A stretch of DNA of 64,000 nt from Caballeronia pedi. Its GTDB lineage: Bacteria; Pseudomonadota; Gammaproteobacteria; Burkholderiales; Burkholderiaceae. The position numbers and the translations under genes are program-made. Below are positions 8,731 through 17,101 of the stretch, piece after piece (position 1 is the first letter of the stretch; each line of letters opens with the position of its first letter). The notes beneath the pieces were generated by a model. The model was not told the DNA's origin. It saw only the letters and a list, made by a program, of their open reading frames with translations, and ran no database searches. The stretch spans positions 62,001 to 126,000 of the forward strand of contig NZ_FCOE02000021.1 of the NCBI RefSeq assembly GCF_001544915.2, written 5' to 3'.

Positions 8731-9774
8731 TCAACGCGTTTGAGCCTTGAACGCTTCGCCCTGCATGCCCGCGCGATCCACGGCCGCGATGCGATTGCGG
8801 CCGTTGTCCTTCGCCTGATACAACTGCGCGTCGGTGAGATTGATGAAGGTCGTCACGTCCATGCGCTCGCCCGGCACGACCGTGCCCACGCCGAAGCTGG
8901 CCGTCACTTGCTGATTGTGCGGCGAACGCACGTGCGCGATGGCTTCATCGGCGATCAGCGCGCGGCAGCGCTCCGCGATGCGCATGGCGGCTTCGGCATC
9001 GGCGCCCGCGAGGATCAGCGCGAACTCCTCGCCGCCGAAACGCCCGAGAAAGTGTTGCGGACCGGCCGCCTCGCCGAGCACGCGCGCGATGCGCTTCAGG
9101 CATTCGTCGCCTTGAACGTGGCCGTAGTAATCGTTGTACGACTTGAAGAAGTCGATATCGATCATGATGAGCGACAGCGGCTTGCCCGCTTCTTTCGCGG
9201 CGTCCCACTCGCGCGCCATCACGTCGTCGAAGCGGCGGCGGTTGCCGACGCCCGTCAGGCTGTCGCTGAACGACAGGCGTTCCAGTTCCTTCTGCAACTG
9301 CGCGAGCTTTTCCTCGGTGCGCTTGCGTTCGCTGATATCGAACATGAAGCCGATCAGCGCTTCCACTTCGCCCTGTTCGTTGCGCTCGACATGCACGACG
9401 TCGCGCAGCCACACGTAGCCGCCGTCGCGGGTGAGCGCGCGGTAGTCGGCTTCGTGGTCGGTTCCGGCTTTCGATTGGGAGACGCAGAAGCTGACCACCG
9501 CTTCGCGATCGTCCGGATGCATGCGTTCGGCCCAGTCGTGCACGTTTTTCCACGACGACGGCGCCCAGCCGAGCAGCGCCTCGATCTGCGGTCCGATGTA
9601 GGCGAACTCCATCGTCGCCCAGTCGATCTTCCACGGAATCGCCTTGGTCGATTCGAGCAGCGTGCGGTAGACGGCGTGATCGTCCTCGCCGAGCGCGCGC
9701 TCCGGCGGGGCGAGGGTGTCTTCGTGCCGCAGGAAAGCGGCCTTGAGGGTGCTTTCGGATGGGTCGCGATTCAT
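8731..9774 (-). CDS. PAS-GGDEF diguanylate cyclase
   Basis: A 347-residue signalling enzyme making cyclic di-GMP from two GTP. A PAS-3 sensor (IEALLGWAPSSWKN, MHPDDREAV, then the PAC part LIGFMFDISERKRTEE) leads through a coiled coil into a GGDEF domain with IDIDFFKSYNDYYGH and the active GGEEF signature, so it should be catalytic. The inhibitory I-site, normally RxxD five residues before GGEEF, reads GPQH here, so product inhibition is probably absent. No EAL domain, membrane segment or signal peptide is seen. The ATG at 9774 is preferred over upstream starts because the extra N-terminal residues look non-coding. It converges on the SDR gene. Confidence 0.88.
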   Translation of the reverse strand: MNRDPSESTLKAAFLRHEDTLAPPERALGEDDHAVYRTLLESTKAIPWKIDWATMEFAYIGPQIEALLGWAPSSWKNVHDWAERMHPDDREAVVSFCVSQSKAGTDHEADYRALTRDGGYVWLRDVVHVERNEQGEVEALIGFMFDISERKRTEEKLAQLQKELERLSFSDSLTGVGNRRRFDDVMAREWDAAKEAGKPLSLIMIDIDFFKSYNDYYGHVQGDECLKRIARVLGEAAGPQHFLGRFGGEEFALILAGADAEAAMRIAERCRALIADEAIAHVRSPHNQQVTASFGVGTVVPGERMDVTTFINLTDAQLYQAKDNGRNRIAAVDRAGMQGEAFKAQTR

Positions 9775-10032
9775 TGGGTCGGTGGCGAAGTCTGGTTGAC
9801 GGTTGCGTGTGTTAACGGCGGCGCGGGGCGCGGTCTGAAGGGTGATATCGGACAAGGACCGTCGGGGCTTTTTATCAGCGGCTCGCAATGCCTAAGCGAT
9901 GCGCTCGCCTGATGAAGTATCGAGAAAGGGGCAAGAATCGGCTGTTTTCACAGGTTTGATGGACGGTTGCCCAAACTACCATGCAATCTGCGCGAAGTTC
10001 CGCCCGGTCAATTTATTGCATGGATTCAGAGA

Positions 10033-10770
10033 ATGAACGTAACAACCTCAGACGACTTTATTGGAGTCTCGGCGGATCATCCGTGGGCAAAGCACTTCAT
10101 CGTGCTGGCATATCGAGACGGCGCGTTCTCCCTGATTCCCAATAACTTCTTCAAGGATTGGCTCGACGAAGAGGCGAAGGTGGGAACGTTTTCCATTGGT
10201 CGATGCTCTGGCCTGGGTGTCGGATCGATCGCCAAGTATGACGCCGGCGTTCAGAAACTGAGTATCGGAAAGTTCGTTGCGGGCGGTCTCCGTTTGCGCT
10301 TTCTGCTGAACGGTCAGCACGAGATGAGGACCATCTCGACCGCGATGTTCAGCGTGTACGGCGACGGGTTGCGAAACGTTTCGCCACCGCAGTATGCCGA
10401 CACGGTCATTCACAACGATGTGTGGATCGGCGACGAGGCGATGTTTCTCGGCGGCAGCACGGTGGAGAACGGATGCGTGATCGGCGCACGTACCGTCGTA
10501 CCGCCCAATTTTCGAAGCGAACCGTATGGAATTTATGTCGGTTCTCCCGCGCGTCTCGTCAGGTTTCGATTCTCCGAGAAAGTACGCGAGAGCCTTCTCG
10601 AACTGGCATGGTGGGATATGCCGCTGCAATGGGTGAAAGAGAACAATGACGCGTTTCTCGCCGATTTGACCAGCGATGAGGGACGCGCGCTGGAAATGCT
10701 GGCTGAGCTGAAGCGGGCAAAGCGCGTTTCACTGGAAGAGAAGCAGCAGCACGCAACCGCTATCTACTAG
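10033..10770 (+). CDS. Hexapeptide-repeat O-acetyltransferase, CatB/Vat-related
   Basis: A 245-residue left-handed beta-helix acetyltransferase. VGTFSIGRCSGLG opens the hexapeptide region. NGQHEMRTISTAMF matches the xenobiotic acetyltransferase loop with its catalytic His. TVIHNDVWIGDEA, NGCVIGARTVV and IYVGSPARLVRFRF complete the left-handed helix and its C-terminal cap. Family members acetylate chloramphenicol, streptogramins or cell-surface sugars using acetyl-CoA. It is visibly less G/C-saturated than its neighbours, which fits a transferred gene. The frame is open to a TTG at 9967, but the ATG at 10033 is taken. Drug resistance is possible but not shown. Confidence 0.72.
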   Translation: MNVTTSDDFIGVSADHPWAKHFIVLAYRDGAFSLIPNNFFKDWLDEEAKVGTFSIGRCSGLGVGSIAKYDAGVQKLSIGKFVAGGLRLRFLLNGQHEMRTISTAMFSVYGDGLRNVSPPQYADTVIHNDVWIGDEAMFLGGSTVENGCVIGARTVVPPNFRSEPYGIYVGSPARLVRFRFSEKVRESLLELAWWDMPLQWVKENNDAFLADLTSDEGRALEMLAELKRAKRVSLEEKQQHATAIY

Positions 10771-11203
10771 CCGAAAGCATCGTCCCACGACACCCCGACG
10801 CGAGGCATCGGCAAGCATAGAGCCGCTTGAGCGCCGCGGTGCGCCGGCCCTCCACGGTCAGCCGATAATCGATGAACAGTTCCTGCCCCTTTCCGATCGG
10901 CCGGATCGCGCGGATGAACACGCGCTCGCCGTCCTGCTCCGCTTCGCAGTTCGGCGCGCAACTGTGATTCAGCCAGCGCGCGGAATTGCCGCCGCGCGCG
11001 CCGTCGATGACACTGCCGTCATCGAGGCCGAAGAGAAACGTGTGGCCATCCTCCGCGCCCGATTTCGCGTGAATGCGCTGTGCCTCTTTCCACGAGAGCC
11101 GCAGACCTTTGTATTCGAGCAGCAAGGTGCCGGTTGGCAGATCGGCGAGAGCAAAGACGCCCCGGCCATGAACGGGCGAAGTCCGGACAGTGATTCGACG
11201 CAT
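10760..11203 (-). CDS. SET-domain protein lysine methyltransferase
   Basis: A 147-residue minimal SET-domain protein that should transfer methyl groups from S-adenosylmethionine to a lysine side chain. VRTSPVHGRGVFA is the SET-N start, RWLNHSCAPNCE holds the SAM-binding NHSC motif, and GQELFIDY is the catalytic Tyr motif. A post-SET-like cysteine group follows (YACRCLASGCRGTM). All core motifs are intact although the protein is little more than the domain itself. Its 3' end overlaps that of the acetyltransferase by 11 bp in convergent orientation. The target protein is unknown; such proteins in bacteria may modify host or self proteins. Confidence 0.83.
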   Translation of the reverse strand: MRRITVRTSPVHGRGVFALADLPTGTLLLEYKGLRLSWKEAQRIHAKSGAEDGHTFLFGLDDGSVIDGARGGNSARWLNHSCAPNCEAEQDGERVFIRAIRPIGKGQELFIDYRLTVEGRRTAALKRLYACRCLASGCRGTMLSASR

Positions 11204-11293
11204 GGTGTGGCGGTTCGCAGTGTGGAGGTTGAATATTTGGTGGAAGGCGTGCGCGTCGTTATGATGTGGCCGTCATAAATCGCTGTCACGTCC

Positions 11294-11497
11294 ATGCCCG
11301 CAGTTTCCCCCCGCAAGAGCAGGAAGCGCAAGCCGCTACGCGGCTCGCTTGCGCGATATCGCAACCGGATCGTCGAAGTACTCGGGGAGGCGCGCGGCCA
11401 GCGCGTGATGATACGGTCGATTCACGGCGACGGCATCGAGCGCCGCACCGCCGTGAAGTGGATCAATCTGATGCCGCTGGAGACAGAGCTGTTCTAG
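11294..11497 (+). CDS. Small basic conserved-type protein of unknown function
   Basis: A 67-residue protein with a strongly basic N-terminus (RKSRKRKPLRG) and a C-terminal half that reads like a compact beta-rich domain (GQRVMIRSIHGDG, TAVKWINLMPLETELF). No signal peptide or membrane segment is seen. The ATG at 11294 is the first in frame. It lies between two minus-strand genes, SET at 10760-11203 and an unknown gene at 11505-11783. The composition looks coding rather than random, but no family is recognised. Confidence 0.55.
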   Translation: MPAVSPRKSRKRKPLRGSLARYRNRIVEVLGEARGQRVMIRSIHGDGIERRTAVKWINLMPLETELF

Positions 11498-11504
11498 CGG
11501 ACGT

Positions 11505-11783
11505 TCAGCCGCGCAACAATCCGCGCGCCTGTTCGAGCAACGCGGCCGCCGCGAGCATTTCCTTTCTGCCGGCCATCGTGAGCGCGGCGATCGCGGTGTC
11601 CTTGAACAGCTCATCGTTGGACGTGACCGGCGCGCCAATGTCACCCACACGCCCACGACGCAGCCGGAAAAACGCCAGCATCTCGAACGCCTGCGCGCGT
11701 AGCGCTTCACCCGACGCAGCCGCGACCAGTTCAGCCGCGCCGGTCAACTGCGCCAGCGCGCCGTCAAAATCTGCACGTTCCAT
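11505..11783 (-). CDS. Small alpha-helical protein of unknown function
   Basis: A 92-residue protein, mostly alanine- and leucine-rich helices (ALAQLTGAAELVAAASG, TAIAALTMAGRKEMLAAAALL) without a signal peptide or membrane segment. The ATG at 11783 is preferred over upstream starts because GGGAGACGACG stands directly before it as a Shine-Dalgarno sequence. It is divergent from the FAD oxidase gene at 11854. The family is not recognised. Confidence 0.6.
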   Translation of the reverse strand: MERADFDGALAQLTGAAELVAAASGEALRAQAFEMLAFFRLRRGRVGDIGAPVTSNDELFKDTAIAALTMAGRKEMLAAAALLEQARGLLRG

Positions 11784-11853
11784 CGTCGTCTCCCGAATCT
11801 GGTTCACACTATCGCATCTGAGCACAACGCGAAACAACGAACGGAGACGATGC

Positions 11854-13242
11854 ATGGCAGTCAACGAAGCGGTAATGGCATTGCGTGAAGCGCTCGGCGC
11901 GCAAGTCGTGGCGCTGCCCGACGAATTCGGCGACAGGCGCGTCGTGGACTGGAGCGGCCTGCCCGGCGCGACGCCGCTCGCGATCATCCGCGCGCGCGCC
12001 ACCGATGATGTCGCGAAAGCGCTCGCGATCTGCTCGAAGCACGAGCAACCGGTTGTCACGCAAGGCGGTCTCACGGGCCTCGTCGGCGGTGCGAACGCGC
12101 TCGGCGGCGAAGTGGCGCTGAGTCTCGAGCGCATGAACCGCATCGTCGAAATCGATGAAATCTCCGCAACGATGACCGTCGAAGCCGGCACGCCGCTGCA
12201 AGTGGTTCAGGAAGCGGCGAGCGCGGCGGGTTTCTGCTTTCCGCTCGATCTCGGCGCGCGCGGCAGTTGCACGATCGGCGGCAATCTCGCGACCAACGCG
12301 GGCGGCAATCGCGTCATCAAGTACGGCATGATGCGCGATCAGGTGCTCGGCGTCGAAGCTGTTCTGGCAAGCGGCGAGATCGTCGGCGGCCTGAACAAGA
12401 TGATCAAGAACAATAGCGGCTACGACTTGCGGCATCTGCTGATCGGCAGCGAAGGCACGCTCGCGGTGATCACGCGCGTCGTGCTGCGCCTGCGCCCGAA
12501 GCCCACCGCGACCGCCACCGCATGGTGCGGCCTGCCGGATTTCGCCGCTGTCACCACGCTGCTCACGCGCGCGCAGGCGGGCCTCGCGCCGGGCGTGTCC
12601 GCGTTCGAAGTGATGTGGGCGGGCTATCACGACACCGTCATCGCGAATCTGAAAAACCTGCGCGCGCCGCTCGCCGATGCGCATCCGTTCTACGTGCTGC
12701 TGGAAAGCGTCGGCACCGACCCCGCGCGGCACGGCGAAGCCTTCGAGGAGTTTCTCGGCGGCATGCTCGAAGCGAGCATCGTGACCGATGCGGCAATCGC
12801 GTCGAACGAGGCGCACGCGCGCGATTTCTGGGCGATCCGCGATGCGCCCGGCGAATACGATCGCTTCATCCCGAACTACGCGGCGTACGACGTGAGCTTC
12901 TCCATCGCGCAGGTCGGCGATGCGGCGGCGCAATGCGAGGCGCGTCTGCGCGCGCGCTGGCCCGACGCGATCGTGATGACCTACGGCCATCTGGGCGACG
13001 GCAATATTCACATCGTCGTGGATCTTCCCGGCAGAGGAAAGCAGGATCACGACGATGTCGACGCCCTCGTCTACGACGTCACGCGCGAGTTCGAAGGCTC
13101 GATTTCGGCGGAGCACGGCATCGGTCTGAAGAAGCGCGCGTATCTGCATCTCGCGCGCCGCGAAGCCGATATCGCGTCGATGCGCGCGATCAAGGCGGCG
13201 CTCGATCCGCACGGCTTGCTCAATCCCGGCAAGGTGTTCTAG
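11854..13242 (+). CDS. FAD-linked oxidase, GlcD / D-2-hydroxyacid dehydrogenase family
   Basis: A 462-residue cytosolic flavoprotein oxidising a D-2-hydroxy acid (D-lactate, glycolate or D-2-hydroxyglutarate are typical) to the 2-oxo acid. The N-terminal FAD domain shows QGGLTGLVGGANAL and the long covalent/non-covalent FAD loop FPLDLGARGSCTIGGNLATNAGG followed by YGMMRDQVLG. The C-terminal FAD-oxidase domain has the HLGDGNIHIVV metal/active site and ends with EHGIGLKK and DPHGLLNPGKVF, both family signatures. The ATG at 11854 has GGAG at 11843. It overlaps the convergent transporter gene by 4 bp. The exact substrate is not determinable. Confidence 0.9.
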   Translation: MAVNEAVMALREALGAQVVALPDEFGDRRVVDWSGLPGATPLAIIRARATDDVAKALAICSKHEQPVVTQGGLTGLVGGANALGGEVALSLERMNRIVEIDEISATMTVEAGTPLQVVQEAASAAGFCFPLDLGARGSCTIGGNLATNAGGNRVIKYGMMRDQVLGVEAVLASGEIVGGLNKMIKNNSGYDLRHLLIGSEGTLAVITRVVLRLRPKPTATATAWCGLPDFAAVTTLLTRAQAGLAPGVSAFEVMWAGYHDTVIANLKNLRAPLADAHPFYVLLESVGTDPARHGEAFEEFLGGMLEASIVTDAAIASNEAHARDFWAIRDAPGEYDRFIPNYAAYDVSFSIAQVGDAAAQCEARLRARWPDAIVMTYGHLGDGNIHIVVDLPGRGKQDHDDVDALVYDVTREFEGSISAEHGIGLKKRAYLHLARREADIASMRAIKAALDPHGLLNPGKVF

Positions 13243-14294
13243 CCGCGCTCGTGCGAATGCCGGTGATGAATGTCCGGAAAGTGCGCGTGCGTATGCGTGA
13301 TCGGCAGATGCACATGCAGATGCGTATGCGGTTCATCGCCGGCATACGGAAAGTCGTGCGCGTGCCGATGATGCGCGTCGTGCACATGCCGATGCACATG
13401 CGCCAGCCGCTCGTGCGTATGCTCGTGTTCGTGCCGCTCGCGCACGTGCAGCCACACGCCGAGCGCCATCAGCGCGGCGGCGATCCAGAACGAGGCGCCC
13501 GGCGCGTGTGGCCACATCGCGAGCGAGAGCGCGATGCCGAAGACCGGCGCGACCGAGAAATACGCGCCCGTGCGCGCCGTGCCGAGATGGCGCAGCGCGA
13601 TCACGAATAGCACGAGACTCACGCCATAACCGCCGAAGCCCGTCGTCATCGCGCCGATGACGATGTGCGGTGCCGGCAGATGGGCGCCCATCGCGAGCGC
13701 GATGCCGAGATTCACCGCACCGGCGACGAGTCCTTTCGCGCATGCGATCAACGTGGCGTCGGCAGCGGAGATTCGGCGCGTCAGATTGTTGTCGATGGCC
13801 CAGCAGAGGCACGCCAGCGCGATCAGCAACGCGCCCGCCGATACGCCGCTCGCGCCAGGTTCCCACGCCAGCACGACCCCGCCCGCGACGATCGCGGCCA
13901 TGCCGAGAAACACCGGCAGATCGACGTTCTCGCGAAACACGATCCACGCGATCGCCGCTGTCAGCACGCCTTCGAGGTTGAGCATAAGCGCGCTCGTCGC
14001 GGCGGGCGTGGTCGTCAGGCCGAGCATCAGCAACGCCGGTCCTGCGACGCCGCCGAACGCGATGGCGCCGAGCAGCCACGCCAGTTCCCGTGCGCCCACG
14101 CCTTTGTCCTTCTCGCGCCAGAACCGGCGTCCGAGCAACACCGCGCCGAGGCCGATACCGCTGCCGAGATAGAACAGGCCCGCGACCATGAACGGCGGCA
14201 TCGGGCCGAGCAGCGCTTTCGCGATCGGCGTGGTCGCGCCGAACAGCGCGGCGGCGCCGAGCGCGGTGAGGATGGCGGTGAAGCGGCTTTGCAT
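13239..14294 (-). CDS. EamA (DMT) family transporter with histidine-rich C-terminal tail
   Basis: Inner-membrane transporter of 351 residues made of two EamA repeats (about ten membrane helices, starting ALGAAALFGATTPIAKALLG and repeating at ACLCWAIDNNLTRRIS). The odd part is the last 69 residues (bases 13242-13448), which contain 24 histidines in HxH runs. Such tails bind Zn, Ni, Co or Cu in cation transporters and metallochaperones, and are not part of the usual EamA domain. The protein may therefore sense or move a metal, or a metal-chelate. It is convergent with the FAD oxidase. Confidence 0.88.
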   Translation of the reverse strand: MQSRFTAILTALGAAALFGATTPIAKALLGPMPPFMVAGLFYLGSGIGLGAVLLGRRFWREKDKGVGARELAWLLGAIAFGGVAGPALLMLGLTTTPAATSALMLNLEGVLTAAIAWIVFRENVDLPVFLGMAAIVAGGVVLAWEPGASGVSAGALLIALACLCWAIDNNLTRRISAADATLIACAKGLVAGAVNLGIALAMGAHLPAPHIVIGAMTTGFGGYGVSLVLFVIALRHLGTARTGAYFSVAPVFGIALSLAMWPHAPGASFWIAAALMALGVWLHVRERHEHEHTHERLAHVHRHVHDAHHRHAHDFPYAGDEPHTHLHVHLPITHTHAHFPDIHHRHSHERG

Positions 14295-14434
14295 CTCGCG
14301 GCCTTTGAATATGCGACGACGTCTGGAAGTGTAGTCCGCGCAGATTTATCCGACGTTACGTTCTCATTCTTCGCTCATTCTCGACGTGCAGAATGCGTTC
14401 CATCGAAAAACAACGGCATCTCAGGAGACGAGAA

Positions 14435-14716
14435 ATGAAAGCGATCAGATACGCGATAGTGGCAGCCAAACTGACTTTCGGTCTGGCGACGGTGGCGCAG
14501 GCGCATCCGTTCATCGGCGTGGGCATCATGGGCGGCCCGGTATTTCCGGTCGCCTCCAGCGCGCAGAGCGCGCCGCTACTGCCGGTCTATGCCCGCGCGA
14601 CGGACTCCGGCCCCGCGCCCCTGCCGCTCGACGCGCCGCCGGTGCGGTACGCGCAGCCGGCCATCGGCAATATCGCGTCGATCATGGGGCACGCGAATGT
14701 GCAGAGCGATATGTGA
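14435..14716 (+). CDS. Small secreted protein of unknown function
   Basis: A 93-residue protein with a clear Sec signal peptide (MKAIRYAIVAAKLTFGLATVAQA) and a short mature part rich in Ala, Pro and Gly. ATG 14435 follows GGAGACGAGAA. The mature chain has no cysteines or recognisable domain and is probably periplasmic or extracellular. It stands alone between the EamA transporter promoter and the cupin gene. Confidence 0.6.
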   Translation: MKAIRYAIVAAKLTFGLATVAQAHPFIGVGIMGGPVFPVASSAQSAPLLPVYARATDSGPAPLPLDAPPVRYAQPAIGNIASIMGHANVQSDM

Positions 14717-14791
14717 CGATGCGAATCCCGCTCACATCGACGCGAAAAGGATTCGTTTGTGCCGTCTCGTGTGCAGCGCTAGCCTGACCGA

Positions 14792-15130
14792 ATGACTGAA
14801 ATCATCGACTACGCCGCAATCGCCGACGCCGCGCGCAACGGCTACATGAACCGCGTCATCGCGAGCGTCAACGATCACGACGTTCACATCAGCGTGATGG
14901 ACGCGCCGTTCCAGTGGCACTTCCATCCGAACTCGGACGAGACTTTCGTGTCAGTGGAAGGCACGTTGATCATCGAGTTCGAGGACGGCGCCGTCGAATT
15001 GCGCGCGGGACAATTGCTGACCGTGCCCGCGGGCAAGCGTCATTGCACGCGGCCGGGCGGCGCGCGGTCGGTGAACCTGACCATCGAGAAAAAAGACGCT
15101 GAAACGGTGTTCTGCGACGCGCCGAACTAG
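14792..15130 (+). CDS. Single-domain cupin protein
   Basis: A 112-residue small beta-barrel protein of the cupin superfamily. The first cupin motif is PFQWHFHPNSDETFVSVEG, with two His and one Glu as likely metal ligands, and the second is LLTVPAGKRHCTRPGG with the last His. It ends in a short acidic tail. Such proteins act as isomerases, dioxygenases or small sensors, and the activity is not predictable. It overlaps the end of the convergent LysR gene by 4 bp. Confidence 0.78.
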   Translation: MTEIIDYAAIADAARNGYMNRVIASVNDHDVHISVMDAPFQWHFHPNSDETFVSVEGTLIIEFEDGAVELRAGQLLTVPAGKRHCTRPGGARSVNLTIEKKDAETVFCDAPN

Positions 15131-16029
15131 CGCGCCGCGCGCGTTTCCAGATGTTCCACGAGACGCCGCGCCGCAGGCTGCAACGAATCAAAATCCCTGA
15201 AGCACACAACGAAGCGCCGTTTCGCGAACGCATCCGATAGCGGCACGGCTTCGACGCCGAGCGCCTGCCGATACGTTCCCGCCACTTCCATCGGCACGAC
15301 GCTGATGCCCAGCCCGGCGGCAACGACGCGAAACGCAGCGTCGAAGCTCGACACGATCACGCGATACGACATCGTCTTGCCGGCCTGCGCCGCCGCGCGC
15401 TGCAGCATCGTATGCACGGCGGTCGCCGGCGGCAGTCCGACGTGCTCGAAAGCCAGCGATTCCTCGAAACTCACCGTACGCCGCCGCGCGAACGGGTGAT
15501 CGGCGGGCACCGCGAGCGCGAGCTGATCATGTCGATACGCGCGATGCTGCAAGCCGCGCAGATCGACGCTGTCCCAGCACACGCCCACCGACGCCACGCC
15601 TTCGCGCAGTTGCCGCACGAGATCGTGCGACAGGCGCTCTTCGACATCGACCTTGATGTTCTGATTGGCGGGCTCGCGCATGAACGATGCGATATCGTCG
15701 AGCAGCGCTTCCGCAATCGCCGATGCCGACGCGCATATGCTCACGCGCCCCATCAAACCGCCGCCGAACGCGGCGACATCGTTGGCGATGCGCTCCATCG
15801 TGAACAGCACGCTGCGCGCGTGCTCCAGCAGCGCCATGCCCGCGGGCGTCGGTTCGACGCCGCGTCGCGAGCGCGACAGAAGCGGCACGCCGAGCGACGT
15901 CTCCAGTTGCGCGATGCGCTTGCTGATCGCCGAAGGCTCGATGTGCGATTCCTGCGCCGCGCGCGCAATGTTCTGGTGCTCGCAGACGGTAACGAAAAGA
16001 CGCAGCGTTTTCAGGTCGATGTCGCGCAT
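15127..16029 (-). CDS. LysR-family transcriptional regulator
   Basis: A 300-residue activator or repressor. It starts MRDIDLKTLRLFVTVCEHQN, with the winged helix-turn-helix AAQESHIEPSAISKRIAQLE, followed by the two-lobed effector domain (INIKV-like segment near residue 120, FEHVGLPPATAVHTM near 205). The ATG at 16029 has AGAGGAAA upstream. It is divergent from the HMG-CoA-lyase/CoA-transferase/MFS operon starting at 16153 and very probably regulates it from the 123-bp shared promoter region. Confidence 0.92.
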   Translation of the reverse strand: MRDIDLKTLRLFVTVCEHQNIARAAQESHIEPSAISKRIAQLETSLGVPLLSRSRRGVEPTPAGMALLEHARSVLFTMERIANDVAAFGGGLMGRVSICASASAIAEALLDDIASFMREPANQNIKVDVEERLSHDLVRQLREGVASVGVCWDSVDLRGLQHRAYRHDQLALAVPADHPFARRRTVSFEESLAFEHVGLPPATAVHTMLQRAAAQAGKTMSYRVIVSSFDAAFRVVAAGLGISVVPMEVAGTYRQALGVEAVPLSDAFAKRRFVVCFRDFDSLQPAARRLVEHLETRAAR

Positions 16030-16152
16030 GGCCGTGTGTTTTCCTCTGACGTTCCGAACGGGAAGCATGAGGCTTCCAAAATACCGCTTTAATGGCATTT
16101 ACGGAATCTCTAAAGTCGAGTCCAACCACACAAAAGACTCGGAGACAAAGCC
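16030..16152. promoter_or_regulatory. Divergent promoter region of the LysR/HMG-lyase cluster
   Basis: This 123-bp spacer between the LysR gene and the operon it faces is A/T-richer than the flanks. It contains the near-palindrome TTAATGGCATTTA around 16091-16103, with ATGGCAT at its centre, and another A/T stretch CTCTAAAGT at 16108-16116. LysR proteins usually bind T-N11-A boxes in such divergent spacers. No exact box can be fixed from one sequence. Confidence 0.4.
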
Positions 16153-17094
16153 ATGCCCGCGTTCCCCCAGCGCGCCGTGATCCGCGAAGTCGGCTTGCGC
16201 GACGGCCTGCAAAGTATTCAAACGGTCGTGCCGACCGCTCGCAAGATCGAATGGATCGGCGACGCCTACGCTGCCGGCCAGCGCGAAATCGAAGTCGGCT
16301 CGTTCGTGCCCGCGCGGTTTCTGCCGCAACTCGCCGATACCGCCGAACTCGTCACTTATGCGAAAACGCTGCCGGGACTTTTCGTATCCGTGCTCGTGCC
16401 GAATCTGAAGGGCGCGGAGCGCGCCATCGAAACACAGGCCGATCTGATGCTCGTGCCGCTTTCCGCGAGCCGCGCGCACAGTCTCGCGAATCTGCGCAAG
16501 ACGCCGGAAGAAGTCGTCGACGAAGTGGCGCGCATGCGAGCCACGCGCGATGCGTCGGGCGCGAAGACGCTGATCGAAGGCGGCATCGGCACCGCGTTCG
16601 GCTGCACCATCCAGGGTCATGTCGATCACGCCGATGTGCTGCGCTATATGCAGGCGCTGCTCGACGCCGGCGCGGACCGTGTGAGCATTGCGGATACGGT
16701 CGGTTACGCCGGTCCTCGCGCCGTGCGCGATCTCTTCGAGAAGGCGCGCGCCATCGCGGGCGAGCGCTTCTGGTGCGGCCACTTTCACGACACGCGCGGC
16801 CTCGCGCTCGCCAACGTCTGCGCCGCGCTCGAAACCGGCGTCGCACGCTTCGATGCGACGCTCGCGGGCATCGGCGGCTGTCCGCATGCGCCGGGCGCGA
16901 GCGGCAATGCATCGAGCGAGGATCTCGCGTTCATGCTCGCCGACATGGGCATCGAAACGGGCATCGACATACCGGCGCTTCTCACCCTGCGCGCGAAGCT
17001 CGCGCATTGGCTCGACGGCGAAGCGCTGCACGGCGCGCTCGCGCTCGCGGGCTTGCCGGTCACTTACGAATCGAACACTGCAATCGCAGCCTGA
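16153..17094 (+). CDS. HMG-CoA lyase-like (HMGL family) aldolase/lyase
   Basis: A 313-residue TIM-barrel lyase that should cleave a 3-hydroxy-acyl-CoA to acetyl-CoA plus an oxo acid, in the manner of 3-hydroxy-3-methylglutaryl-CoA lyase. It starts REVGLRDGLQS (RDG proton-abstraction motif), continues IEVGSFVPARFLPQLAD, GHFHDTRG (metal HxH) and GIGGCPHAPGASGN (catalytic Cys loop). The middle strand EGGIGTAFGCTIQGHVD differs from the usual leucine-pathway enzyme, so a related substrate such as citramalyl-CoA is possible. GGAG at 16141 precedes the ATG. It is the first gene of a three-gene operon with a CoA transferase and an MFS carrier. Confidence 0.88.
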   Translation: MPAFPQRAVIREVGLRDGLQSIQTVVPTARKIEWIGDAYAAGQREIEVGSFVPARFLPQLADTAELVTYAKTLPGLFVSVLVPNLKGAERAIETQADLMLVPLSASRAHSLANLRKTPEEVVDEVARMRATRDASGAKTLIEGGIGTAFGCTIQGHVDHADVLRYMQALLDAGADRVSIADTVGYAGPRAVRDLFEKARAIAGERFWCGHFHDTRGLALANVCAALETGVARFDATLAGIGGCPHAPGASGNASSEDLAFMLADMGIETGIDIPALLTLRAKLAHWLDGEALHGALALAGLPVTYESNTAIAA

Positions 17095-17101
17095 GGACGA
17101 T

